From Ferrovibrio terrae_A (GTDB taxonomy: Bacteria; Pseudomonadota; Alphaproteobacteria; Ferrovibrionales; Ferrovibrionaceae), in NCBI RefSeq assembly GCF_943372915.1, contig NZ_CALSAN010000002.1, positions 1 through 64,000 on the forward strand: a stretch of 64,000 nucleotides of DNA, given 5' to 3'. A model generated the notes under the pieces. That model ran no database searches, had not been told where the DNA came from, and worked only from the letters and a program-made list of their open reading frames with translations. Below, one piece after another: positions 9,099-16,526 of the stretch; the stretch's first letter is position 1, and each line of letters opens with the position of its first letter. The position numbers and the translations under genes are program-made.

Positions 9099-9536
9099 TT
9101 ACCTGGCCTTGCGGCTGACCATCAGGGTGGCGGCGCCATCGATCACCACAGTATCACCGACCCGGCATTCGCAGGCAAAGGTCACGCGGCGCTTCTCAGG
9201 CACGATTTCGCTGATCGTCACCCGGGCCACCACGGTGTCGTCGATGCGCACCGGGGCCTTGAAACGCAGATCCTGCGAGACATAGATGCAGCCCGGCCCC
9301 GGCAGCTTGGTGCCGAACACCGTGCTGAGCAGGCTGGCGCCGAGCATGCCATGGGCAATGCGGCCCTTGAACGGCGTTGCCGCAGCGAAAGCCTCGTTCA
9401 GATGCACCGGGTTGGTGTCGCCCGATACATCGGCGAACATGACGATATCGGCCTCGGTCACCGTCTTCTCAAAGACCGCGGACATGCCGACCTGGAGGTC
9501 TTCCAGGTAATAGCCGTGCAAGGCCTGATAGGTCAT
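9099..9536 (-). CDS. MaoC-like (R)-specific enoyl-CoA hydratase, PhaJ type
   Basis: A 145-residue hot-dog-fold hydratase. The catalytic D-x4-H dyad is in SGDTNPVHLNEAFA, the R-hydratase 2 signature. The size and sequence resemble PhaJ, which hydrates trans-2-enoyl-CoA to (R)-3-hydroxyacyl-CoA for polyhydroxyalkanoate synthesis. In bacteria with the ethylmalonyl-CoA pathway, small MaoC proteins can also act on crotonyl-CoA or mesaconyl-CoA. Mesaconyl-CoA hydratase itself is a longer protein, so I do not assign that role. It stands alone, 35 bases upstream of ribF and on the same strand. Confidence 0.85.
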   Translation of the reverse strand: MTYQALHGYYLEDLQVGMSAVFEKTVTEADIVMFADVSGDTNPVHLNEAFAAATPFKGRIAHGMLGASLLSTVFGTKLPGPGCIYVSQDLRFKAPVRIDDTVVARVTISEIVPEKRRVTFACECRVGDTVVIDGAATLMVSRKAR

Positions 9537-9667
9537 GGCTGGTCCTTTTGTGGGCGACGGGCGAGCGGTTGACGGACTTTTTTGTGGCGGCGACTATAGC
9601 CGCCCGCCTGCGCGCCGGGCAACCCGCCCGTTCGCACCTGCAGCATAGACATTTGTATAGCAGATCG

Positions 9668-10477
9668 ATGGCCGATATCCGTGCACTGACCGCTTTCACG
9701 CCGCAAAACCGCAGCGGAATCCGCTATGTGCTGACCGATATCGACGACACGCTGACCACCCATGGCCGCCTGCCGGCGGCAGCGTATACGGCGCTGGAAC
9801 GGCTGGCGGCGGCCGGTTTCAGGGTCATTCCGATCACCGGGCGCCCGGCCGGCTGGTGCGACCTGATCGCCCGATTCTGGCCGGTCGATGCCATTGTCGG
9901 TGAGAATGGCGCGCTGTTCATGCGCTACGACCGGGCAGCGAAAAAGATGCAGCGGCGGTTTTTCCAGAGCGAGGTCGAGCGCGCCGCGGCGCGCGGCAAG
10001 CTGACGGCGCTCAGCCAGACCATCCTGCGCGAGGTGCCGGGCTGCGCGCTGGCATCCGACCAGCAATACCGTGAATGTGATCTGGCGATCGACTTCTGCG
10101 AGGATGTGCCACCCCTGCCGCAGGCCGCCGTTGATAAAATCGTTGCGCTGTTCGAAGCGGCCGGGGCCACCGCGAAGGTCAGTTCGATTCATGTCAACGG
10201 CTGGTTCGGCCATTGGGACAAGCTCTCCATGACACGCGTGCTGTTTGACGAGGTGTACGGCCTGAATCTCGATGCCGTGCGTGACCAGGTGGTGTTCGCC
10301 GGCGACAGCCCGAACGACGCGCCGATGTTCGGCTATTTTCCCTACAGCGTCGGTGTGGCCAATGTGCGGCCGTTTCTCGACCGCATTGCGGCCAGACCCG
10401 CCTTTGTCACAGAGGGCGAAGGCGGCAGCGGCTTTGTCGAACTGGCTGACGCGCTGATCGCAGCGAAAAAGTCTTAA
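9668..10477 (+). CDS. HAD-superfamily hydrolase (Cof/IIB-like sugar-phosphatase type)
   Basis: A 269-residue cytoplasmic phosphatase. HAD motif I is LTDIDDTLTTHG, with both aspartates. Motif II is the threonine in IPITGRP, and motif IV is VFAGDSPNDAPMFGYF. A cap is inserted between motifs II and III, as in subfamily IIB, which includes sucrose-, mannosylglycerate- and trehalose-phosphate phosphatases. No glycosyltransferase partner is nearby, so the substrate is not assigned. I use the ATG at 9668; upstream in-frame codons read through the promoter region of the divergent MaoC gene. Its stop codon overlaps that of the convergent EAL gene. Confidence 0.85.
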   Translation: MADIRALTAFTPQNRSGIRYVLTDIDDTLTTHGRLPAAAYTALERLAAAGFRVIPITGRPAGWCDLIARFWPVDAIVGENGALFMRYDRAAKKMQRRFFQSEVERAAARGKLTALSQTILREVPGCALASDQQYRECDLAIDFCEDVPPLPQAAVDKIVALFEAAGATAKVSSIHVNGWFGHWDKLSMTRVLFDEVYGLNLDAVRDQVVFAGDSPNDAPMFGYFPYSVGVANVRPFLDRIAARPAFVTEGEGGSGFVELADALIAAKKS

Positions 10478-11628
10478 GCCGCCTTGGCCAGCTTCGGCGG
10501 GCCGAACAGCAGGCCCTGGCCGAGCGGGAAGTTCAGGTCGGCCAGCTTGAGCAGGTCGGCTTCCGCCTCCACCTTGGTAAGGATCGGCAGCAGGTCATGC
10601 CGCTTGCAGATCTCGTTCAGGTCGGCCAGGTCGACCGGCGATCTGGCAATCGCGCTGACATCGCTGAAGGTTGCCGCGTTGAATTTGAGGAAGCGCACGC
10701 CATTGCGGGCGAGCGTCGCGAAATCGAGATCGAAGCGGTCGATGCCGTCGATCGACAGCGCGAAACCGAGCGCTGCCAGCTGGCTCATGCGGTACAGCCC
10801 ATTGCGGTCGAGCTGGCGCACACCCTCGTAGCTGAATTCCAGCACGATATTGGCGGCATGCTCGCGCTCGCGGGTGAGGAAATCATAGAGCGGATTGAAG
10901 GTCTCGACCTGAGCCAGCATCGCCGGCGTCAGGTTGAGAAAGAAGCCGACCTCCTTGGCGCGCTGCTCCAGCTTGCGCACCATCTGCACGCCGCGCAGCA
11001 GCATCAGCGCATCGAATTCAGCGCGCAGGCCGGCGGCATCCAGCGCCACCAGGCAGGGCGCGGCGGCATAGGCCTTGCCGTCGGCATCGCGCGGACGCGC
11101 CAGCAGCTCGAAGAAGCGGATGCGGCGCTGCGGCAGGCTGACAATCGGCTGCACATGCAGTTCGACGCGGTTGTTGTTGAGCGCATCGCGCACAGCATCC
11201 AGCAGGGTGCCGTCATCCTGCGGCTCGGGCGTGCGCATCGGGTCCGGCACGATCAGGCGGGGTTCATTTGCAATATGCGGCGCCTCGGGCATCACCAGAT
11301 GCGGGCGGCTCAGATGCGGACGGGTGGCGCGTGTCGTCACGATCTCCTCGGCCGGCACATCGATGGCGGCGCTGCCGGCAGCCGGCTCCGCGCCGCGCAG
11401 ACGCAGCACTTCCTCGGCCAGCTGTTCGATCTCGGCGATCAGGCGGTTCTGCACGCGGCGGCGTAGCAGCATCTCGCGCAAAGCCCAAAACATCATCAGC
11501 AGGCCCAGCGCCAGGAGGCCGGGATGCTGCAGCGCGAGTCCCGGCACCAGGCGGGTCAGCGAGACACCCGCCACCAGCGCGATCAGCGACAGAGCGGCAA
11601 AGGTGAGCAGTCCGGGCAAGGTCGGCAT
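10474..11628 (-). CDS. Membrane-anchored degenerate EAL-domain protein (TipF-like c-di-GMP effector)
   Basis: A 384-residue protein with two N-terminal membrane helices (about 7-29 and 34-53), a short coiled coil (55-80), a disordered Pro-rich linker and a C-terminal EAL domain (about 138-384). The signature motif reads FFELLARP (residues 172-179) instead of EALLR. The DDFGTG loop reads SIDGIDRF (292-299), keeping one aspartate of the metal pair. N232, E264 and K315 occupy expected positions. The domain therefore probably binds c-di-GMP but hydrolyses it poorly or not at all. This architecture matches Caulobacter TipF, a polar c-di-GMP effector for flagellum positioning. flgE/K/L and MCP genes lie elsewhere in the window. 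The TipF role is inference from architecture. Confidence 0.75.
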   Translation of the reverse strand: MPTLPGLLTFAALSLIALVAGVSLTRLVPGLALQHPGLLALGLLMMFWALREMLLRRRVQNRLIAEIEQLAEEVLRLRGAEPAAGSAAIDVPAEEIVTTRATRPHLSRPHLVMPEAPHIANEPRLIVPDPMRTPEPQDDGTLLDAVRDALNNNRVELHVQPIVSLPQRRIRFFELLARPRDADGKAYAAAPCLVALDAAGLRAEFDALMLLRGVQMVRKLEQRAKEVGFFLNLTPAMLAQVETFNPLYDFLTREREHAANIVLEFSYEGVRQLDRNGLYRMSQLAALGFALSIDGIDRFDLDFATLARNGVRFLKFNAATFSDVSAIARSPVDLADLNEICKRHDLLPILTKVEAEADLLKLADLNFPLGQGLLFGPPKLAKAA

Positions 11629-11725
11629 GGGCAAGCGCCTCGGCAGAAGGCGGCCAGATCAGGCTGGTCCGCCGGGATGACAACGCTATAGTTAAGTCCG
11701 GGTAGTGTTAATGGAGCCTGAATCG

Positions 11726-12397
11726 ATGGCCGGCCAGGATAAGAACTCACCGAATCAAGCGGTTACGCCGCTGCCCATGCCCTCGCTGCGGCGCCGGCTG
11801 GTGGGCGCCATCGCCTCCCTGCCGCTGATTGCCGCCGGCCTGATCGCGCTCGGACCGTTTGGCAGCAATGTGCAGGCCCAGCAGATGAGCAAGAGAGGAA
11901 GCACCGGCATGACCGCCCATCAGTTCGAACTCACCGCCATCGACGGCACGCCGATGCCGCTGAAACAGTTCCAGGGCAAGGTGGTGCTGCTGGTCAACAC
12001 CGCCTCGCAATGCGGCTTCACCCCGCAATATGCCGATCTGCAGAAGGTCTGGCGCCAGTATCGCGACAAGGGGCTGGTGGTGCTGGGCGTGCCGTCGAAC
12101 GACTTTGGTGGCCAGGAGCCGGGCACCGCGGCGCAGATCAAGGAATTCTGCGAGGTGAATTTCGACATCGACTTCCCGCTCGCCGACAAGCAGGTGGTGA
12201 CCGGCGCCAAGGCCCATCCGCTGTATCGCTGGATCGCCGCCGAGCTGGGCGAGGACGCGCTGCCGAAATGGAATTTCCACAAATACCTGATCGGCGCCGA
12301 TGGCCGGCTGATCGAGGGTTTCGCCACCCCGGTGAAGCCGACCGACGGCAAGGTGACCCGCGCCATCGAGATGGCGCTGCTGAAGGCCAAGGCCTGA
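11726..12397 (+). CDS. Glutathione peroxidase-family thiol peroxidase, membrane-anchored or exported
   Basis: A 223-residue protein. The C-terminal 160 residues are a complete GPx domain with the peroxidatic cysteine (Cys96) in NTASQCGFTPQY, the glutamine motif FGGQEPGT and WNFHKYLIG. It uses cysteine, not selenocysteine. The family's usual CNQFG motif reads SNDFG here. A cysteine in EFCEVNFDIDFP occupies the resolving position of thioredoxin-dependent GPx enzymes. Unusually there is an N-terminal extension with a basic patch (RRR) and a hydrophobic helix (about 25-45) ending in VQAQ, a signal peptide or anchor. The ATG at 11726 has GGAG 9 bases upstream; alternatives lie at 11705 (GTG) and 11711. 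Confidence 0.88.
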   Translation: MAGQDKNSPNQAVTPLPMPSLRRRLVGAIASLPLIAAGLIALGPFGSNVQAQQMSKRGSTGMTAHQFELTAIDGTPMPLKQFQGKVVLLVNTASQCGFTPQYADLQKVWRQYRDKGLVVLGVPSNDFGGQEPGTAAQIKEFCEVNFDIDFPLADKQVVTGAKAHPLYRWIAAELGEDALPKWNFHKYLIGADGRLIEGFATPVKPTDGKVTRAIEMALLKAKA

Positions 12398-12449
12398 ATC
12401 CTGGGCGCGATGCTTACGCCGCCGCCGGCAATGCCGTAAACCTTGCGGC

Positions 12450-13319
12450 ATGAACTACCGTCACGCCTTCCATGCCGGCAATTTCGGCGACGTGCTGAAG
12501 CATGTCGTACTGCTTGAACTGCTGGATGCCCTGCATCGCAAGCCGAGCCCGGTGCATCTGCTCGATACCCATGCCGGCATCGGGCTTTACGACCTGGCCG
12601 GCGACGAGGCGCAGCGCAGCGGCGAATACCGCTTTGGCGTCGGCGCCGTGCTGGCCGACATGGCCGCCGAGAAACAGCTGCCGCGCTATGTCGCCGCGCT
12701 GAAACGGCTGAACCCCGAGCTGAAGCCGGGCGGCAGCGGGCTGCGGCGCTATCCCGGCTCGCCCTGGCTGCTGGCCGACAGCCTGCGTCCCGATGACCGG
12801 CTGACGCTCTGCGAGCTGCACCCGCAGGATGCCGAGGCGCTGAAACGCAATCTGGCCGCCGAGTTCGGCCGCGATTCCGCCATGGCGATCCATCACCGCG
12901 ACGGCTTCGAGGCGATCAAGGCGCTGATGCCGCCGACGCCGCGCCGTGGCCTCGCCCTGATCGATCCGGCCTTCGAGGCCAAGGATGAATTCGAAATCTT
13001 GAGCAAGGCGGTGCTGGCCGCACAGCAGCGCTGGGCCACCGGCCAGCTGGCGGTGTGGTATCCGATCAAGGATCAGAAAAGCATCGAAGGCTGGAAGTCA
13101 GGCCTGGCGAAGACGCTGAAATCCGAGACGCTGTGCATCGAACTGACGGTGCGGCCGGCCAAGGATGCTAGGCAGATGAGCGGCAGCGGCCTGCTGGTGA
13201 TCAATCCGCCCTGGCAGCTGAAGGAAGCCCTGACACCGATGCTGGAGTTCCTGAAAAGCCGGCTGATCCGCGAGACCGGCGGCGGCACCCGCATCACCAC
13301 ACTGGTGAAAGCCGGCTAG
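12450..13319 (+). CDS. rlmJ: 23S rRNA (adenine(2030)-N6)-methyltransferase RlmJ
   Basis: A 289-residue SAM-dependent methyltransferase that modifies A2030 of 23S rRNA. The start MNYRHAFHAGNFGDVLKHVVL is the strongly conserved RlmJ N-terminus, and the SAM-binding segment HLLDTHAGIGLYDL follows. The catalytic motif reads DPAFEAKDEF, where many homologues have DPPYE or DPPFE; the Pro-to-Ala change is worth noting but the rest is intact. The stop overlaps the convergent SnoaL-like gene by four bases. Confidence 0.94.
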   Translation: MNYRHAFHAGNFGDVLKHVVLLELLDALHRKPSPVHLLDTHAGIGLYDLAGDEAQRSGEYRFGVGAVLADMAAEKQLPRYVAALKRLNPELKPGGSGLRRYPGSPWLLADSLRPDDRLTLCELHPQDAEALKRNLAAEFGRDSAMAIHHRDGFEAIKALMPPTPRRGLALIDPAFEAKDEFEILSKAVLAAQQRWATGQLAVWYPIKDQKSIEGWKSGLAKTLKSETLCIELTVRPAKDARQMSGSGLLVINPPWQLKEALTPMLEFLKSRLIRETGGGTRITTLVKAG

Positions 13320-13801
13320 TGGATGGTGCCCGACGACGGATCGAAATCGTCGTCATCATCATCCTCGTCGTCATCCTCATCGTCGTCGGGTTCCGGGTCG
13401 TCATTGCTGGCGCTGCCCGGCGGCGGCGTGGCCACCGGCCCGGCCTGGTGATGGCTGAGCCGCCAGGCCTTGCCCTCGCGCACAAAGAGATTTGACGCGA
13501 TCAGATACTGGTCCTCGACCTTTTCGAAGCACAGCACCAGCGCCACATCGCCCCACAGCGTGACGCGCGGCGCCATCATCTGCAGCATCGGCTGCGACGG
13601 ATTGGCCAGGATGCGACGCCAGCCCTCCAGCACCGCGTCGCGCCCCATCAGCGGCGGCCAGCCGGGATGGATGCAGACCACGGGCGCCTGCTTGGCCCAG
13701 AGTTCTCTCATCGCGTCGATGTCGCGATTGGCAAAAGCCCGGTAGAAGGCCGCATTGGCGTCCAGCAGGGCGGTTTCGTCATCGGGTGGCGGCGTTGGCA
13801 T
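13316..13801 (-). CDS. SnoaL/NTF2-like domain protein with poly-aspartate C-terminal tail
   Basis: A 161-residue protein. Residues 8-125 resemble the cone-shaped NTF2/SnoaL fold (ALLDANAAFYRAFANRDID, VCIHPGWPPLMGRDAVLEGW, VREGKAWRLSHHQAG), a family used as ketosteroid-isomerase-like enzymes or binding modules. The last 35 residues are extremely acidic, with runs of Asp and Glu, then FDPSSGTIH. The acidic tail is presumably disordered and could bind cations or basic proteins. No catalytic function can be assigned. The ATG at 13801 is chosen because a longer frame enters the divergent phosphatase gene. Confidence 0.75.
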   Translation of the reverse strand: MPTPPPDDETALLDANAAFYRAFANRDIDAMRELWAKQAPVVCIHPGWPPLMGRDAVLEGWRRILANPSQPMLQMMAPRVTLWGDVALVLCFEKVEDQYLIASNLFVREGKAWRLSHHQAGPVATPPPGSASNDDPEPDDDEDDDEDDDDDDFDPSSGTIH

Positions 13802-13878
13802 CGCCACCACTGTAGAATGCGTCGCGGCCCCTGTGTAGTGCCTTGCGCCACGGAAGCCGCAATGCTTCCCTGCCGGCC

Positions 13879-14376
13879 ATGCCCGCACCTGCCGCCGCCA
13901 AACCCGCTTTCGCCGTGCTGATGGTCTGCACCGGCAACATCTGCCGCTCGCCCACCGCCGACGGCCTGCTGCGCCATGCGCTGCAGCGCCACGGCCTGAC
14001 CGACCGGGTGGAGGTCGATTCCGCCGGCACGCAGGATTACCATATCGGCGACCCGCCCGACCGACGCAGCATCGCCACCGCGCGGCGCCATGGCGTCGAT
14101 CTCAGCCCCCTGCGGGCGCGCCAAGTGACGGCCAAGGACTTCACCCGTTTCGACCTAGTGCTGGCAATGGATGACGGCCATTTCCGCCAGCTGCAGCGAC
14201 TCTGCCCGCCCGTCCATCGCGACCGGCTGAAAATGTACCTTTCCTATGCGCCACAATTCGGCCGCGACGTGCCCGACCCCTATTATGGCGGCACCGATGG
14301 CTTCGACGAGGTCTGGCGCATGTGCGAGACGGTGACCGAAGCGCTGGTGGCCGAGATCCGCAGCCGCCTCGGCTAA
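13879..14376 (+). CDS. Low-molecular-weight protein tyrosine phosphatase
   Basis: A 165-residue cytoplasmic phosphatase. The P-loop CTGNICRS gives the C-x5-R-S active site (Cys17 and Arg23) near the N-terminus. The general-acid aspartate is in VPDPYYGGTDGFDEVW, with two adjacent tyrosines as in classical LMW-PTPs. An arsenate reductase is less likely because of the DPYYGG motif. No tyrosine kinase or exopolysaccharide gene is nearby, so the substrate is unknown. Confidence 0.92.
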   Translation: MPAPAAAKPAFAVLMVCTGNICRSPTADGLLRHALQRHGLTDRVEVDSAGTQDYHIGDPPDRRSIATARRHGVDLSPLRARQVTAKDFTRFDLVLAMDDGHFRQLQRLCPPVHRDRLKMYLSYAPQFGRDVPDPYYGGTDGFDEVWRMCETVTEALVAEIRSRLG

Positions 14377-14380
14377 CGCT

Positions 14381-14785
14381 TCAGGCCGCGCGGCTTTCCA
14401 GCCGGCGCTGCATCGCCAGCATGCCCTGCGCCATCATGCCGTCGATGGCCGGTTTCAGTTCCGCCGGCAGCAGATCGGCGCGCCAGACCACGCGGCAGCG
14501 GCCAGGCCCGTCCGCAATCACCTCGAAGGAAGCATTGTGATGGGTCAGGCGGCCGCCGACCACGGCATAGGCGAGCCGCCGCCCGGCATCATCGACATCG
14601 ACAATCACCTCGCGCGCCACCATGCCATTGGCGAAGGTGACGATGCGGGCCGCACCATCCTCCACCAGATGGCAGTCGGTGACAAAGCCCGGCGCCAGCC
14701 GATGCACGGCACCGACATCGCGGAAGGCGGCCCAGGCGGCTTCCGGGCTGGTGGCAACGGCCATTTCCTTGCGGATGGTCGCCAT
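14381..14785 (-). CDS. SRPBCC (START-like) family protein
   Basis: A 134-residue protein of the polyketide cyclase/START-like helix-grip fold. It begins MATIRKEMAVATSPEAAWAAFRDVGAVHRLAPGFV, typical of these ligand-binding proteins, and includes GRCRVVWRADLLPAELKPAIDGMM. It lies two bases downstream of the VOC gene and on the same strand, so the two form a small operon. Ligand and function are unknown. Confidence 0.82.
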   Translation of the reverse strand: MATIRKEMAVATSPEAAWAAFRDVGAVHRLAPGFVTDCHLVEDGAARIVTFANGMVAREVIVDVDDAGRRLAYAVVGGRLTHHNASFEVIADGPGRCRVVWRADLLPAELKPAIDGMMAQGMLAMQRRLESRAA

Positions 14786-14787
14786 GG

Positions 14788-15165
14788 TCAGCCTGCCTTG
14801 CCGCAATAGGCCTCGATGCGATAGCCATCGGGGTCGATGGCGAAGGCGGCATAGTAGTTGGCATCGTAATCGGGTCGCAGGCCGGGCTTGCCGTTATCCT
14901 TGCCACCCTGCGCGAGTGCCGCGGCATGGAAATCATCGACGCTCTTGCGGCTGGGTGCATCGAAGCAGAAATGCAGGCCCGAAGCCTTGTCGGCCGGCAC
15001 CGGCTTGTCGGTCTGGCTGATCCACAGCACCACCGCCGTGTCGCCATAGCCGAGCGAGCCTTCGCTGGCACTCAGGCAGGTATAACCCAGCGGCTTGAGC
15101 GCGGCATCGTAGAATGTCTTGGTCTTCGCCACGTCGCGAACGCCAATGGATACGTGATTCAGCAT
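14788..15165 (-). CDS. VOC (glyoxalase/bleomycin-resistance) family protein
   Basis: A 125-residue protein with the paired beta-alpha-beta-beta-beta modules of the vicinal-oxygen-chelate superfamily. It has MLNHVSIGVRDVAKTKTFYD, the histidine-containing first strand, and DPDGYRIEAYCGKAG, the glutamate-containing last strand. These supply the usual metal ligands. The ATG is preceded by AGGAGA. It is divergent from an AraC-type regulator about 100 bases away, which may control it. The substrate is unknown. Confidence 0.87.
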   Translation of the reverse strand: MLNHVSIGVRDVAKTKTFYDAALKPLGYTCLSASEGSLGYGDTAVVLWISQTDKPVPADKASGLHFCFDAPSRKSVDDFHAAALAQGGKDNGKPGLRPDYDANYYAAFAIDPDGYRIEAYCGKAG

Positions 15166-15265
15166 CGTCTTCTCCTGCAAATTTCCGGCAGCATCCCGCG
15201 CCGACAGCCGCACCATGCCGCCCGCGCCGGTTTTCGCGCTTGGGGAAAATTGCTATTCTGGGGCC

Positions 15266-16153
15266 ATGGCACAAACTGCTCCGAACCCGGCCAATCAGGT
15301 GCCGGACGACCCGGCCGCCCGGCTGCCGACCGCCCGCGTCATTGCGCGCGGCGCCGACTGGACGCTCAGCGAGTTCGTCTGTCGCTCCGGGCCGCAGGAT
15401 CGCCCCTTCGAGGAGCAGCATGACTTCGCCGCCATCGCCGCCGTGGTGGAGGGATCGTTCCAGTATCGCTGCGACAGCGGCAGGGCCCTGCTCTATCCCG
15501 GCGCTTTCCTGCTGGGCAATCCCGGCGGCTGTTTCGAATGCGGCCATGACCACAGCACCGGCGACCGCTGCGTCAGCCTGCAGTTCACGCCGGCGCTGTT
15601 CGAGGAGATCGCGGCCAGCGCCGCCGGCTCGCATCGCTTCCGCTTCACCAGCGCCATGCTGCCAGCCCTGAAACCGTTGATCCCGCCGGTGGCGCGGCTC
15701 GAAGCCATGGCGGCCGAAGGCGGCAGCGCGGTGGAGGAACTCGCCTTCCAGGTGGCAGAAACCGTGATCGATGCCGTCGCCGGGGGCAGCGGCATGTCGC
15801 AGGCGCCCTCACACGCCGATGCGCGACGGATCAGCCGCGTGCTGCACCATATTGCGGCCCATGCCACCGAGCCGCTCGATCTCGCCCAACTGGCCGGGAT
15901 CGCCTGCATGAGCAAATACCACTTTCTGCGCAGCTTCCGCCGGAGTGTCGGCGTGACGCCGCACCAGTATCTGCTCGGCCTGCGCCTGCGGCTGGCCGCC
16001 CGTCGCCTGCTCAGCTCAACGGAGCCGGTCAGCAGCATCGCCTTCGACACCGGCTTCGGCGACCTTTCCACCTTCAACGCGAACTTTCGGGCCCAGTTCG
16101 GTACCAGCCCGGGTAGTTTCCGCCGCGCCCACAGTAAATTGATGGTGGCCTGA
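15266..16153 (+). CDS. AraC-family transcriptional regulator
   Basis: A 295-residue regulator with an N-terminal cupin-like ligand domain and a C-terminal pair of helix-turn-helix motifs. The DNA-binding part reads LDLAQLAGIACMSKYHFLRSF, then GVTPHQYLLGLRLRLAARRLL, and SIAFDTGFGDLSTFNANFRAQFGTSPGSFRR, the standard AraC signature. It is divergent from the VOC-SRPBCC pair, whose intergenic region is the natural place for its operator. The effector is unknown. Confidence 0.9.
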   Translation: MAQTAPNPANQVPDDPAARLPTARVIARGADWTLSEFVCRSGPQDRPFEEQHDFAAIAAVVEGSFQYRCDSGRALLYPGAFLLGNPGGCFECGHDHSTGDRCVSLQFTPALFEEIAASAAGSHRFRFTSAMLPALKPLIPPVARLEAMAAEGGSAVEELAFQVAETVIDAVAGGSGMSQAPSHADARRISRVLHHIAAHATEPLDLAQLAGIACMSKYHFLRSFRRSVGVTPHQYLLGLRLRLAARRLLSSTEPVSSIAFDTGFGDLSTFNANFRAQFGTSPGSFRRAHSKLMVA

Positions 16154-16251
16154 GCCCAGCGATCCGTGCCGTGATCGAAAAGTTACTTTCTTTTCAGGGG
16201 CATTTTCCCGTACATGTCTGCCCTGTTATCGACCCGCTCAGGATCACCGCC

Positions 16252-16476
16252 ATGCGTCGCCTCGTATACACTTTCGCCCTGCTGCTCACCGCCGCCAGCA
16301 TCATGCTGCCGGCCGCAGCCGTCCGGGCACAGAGCAGCAATGCCGCCGCCATCGAAGCCTGCATGAAGGAAATCCGCAGCGCCCTGAAGGCCGGCCAGAA
16401 GCTGACCGAACAGCAGCGCATGGTGGCCGAGGAACAGTGCCGCGCCCGCGCCGACGCGAGCGCCCCCCGGAAGTAA
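16252..16476 (+). CDS. Small exported protein of unknown function
   Basis: A 74-residue protein with a clear signal peptide (MRRLVYTFALLLTAASIMLPAAAVRAQ). The mature part is about 48 residues, helical and charged, with two cysteines (IEACMKEI and EEQCRARA) that could form a disulfide in the periplasm. I do not recognise the family. The ATG at 16252 is the only start that gives a proper signal peptide. It sits alone between the AraC gene and the convergent glc operon. Confidence 0.65.
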   Translation: MRRLVYTFALLLTAASIMLPAAAVRAQSSNAAAIEACMKEIRSALKAGQKLTEQQRMVAEEQCRARADASAPRK

Positions 16477-16526
16477 TGCAACGCATCAGGCGGCAGGGCT
16501 TCGTTGATGCCCGGCGCCTGACAGCT

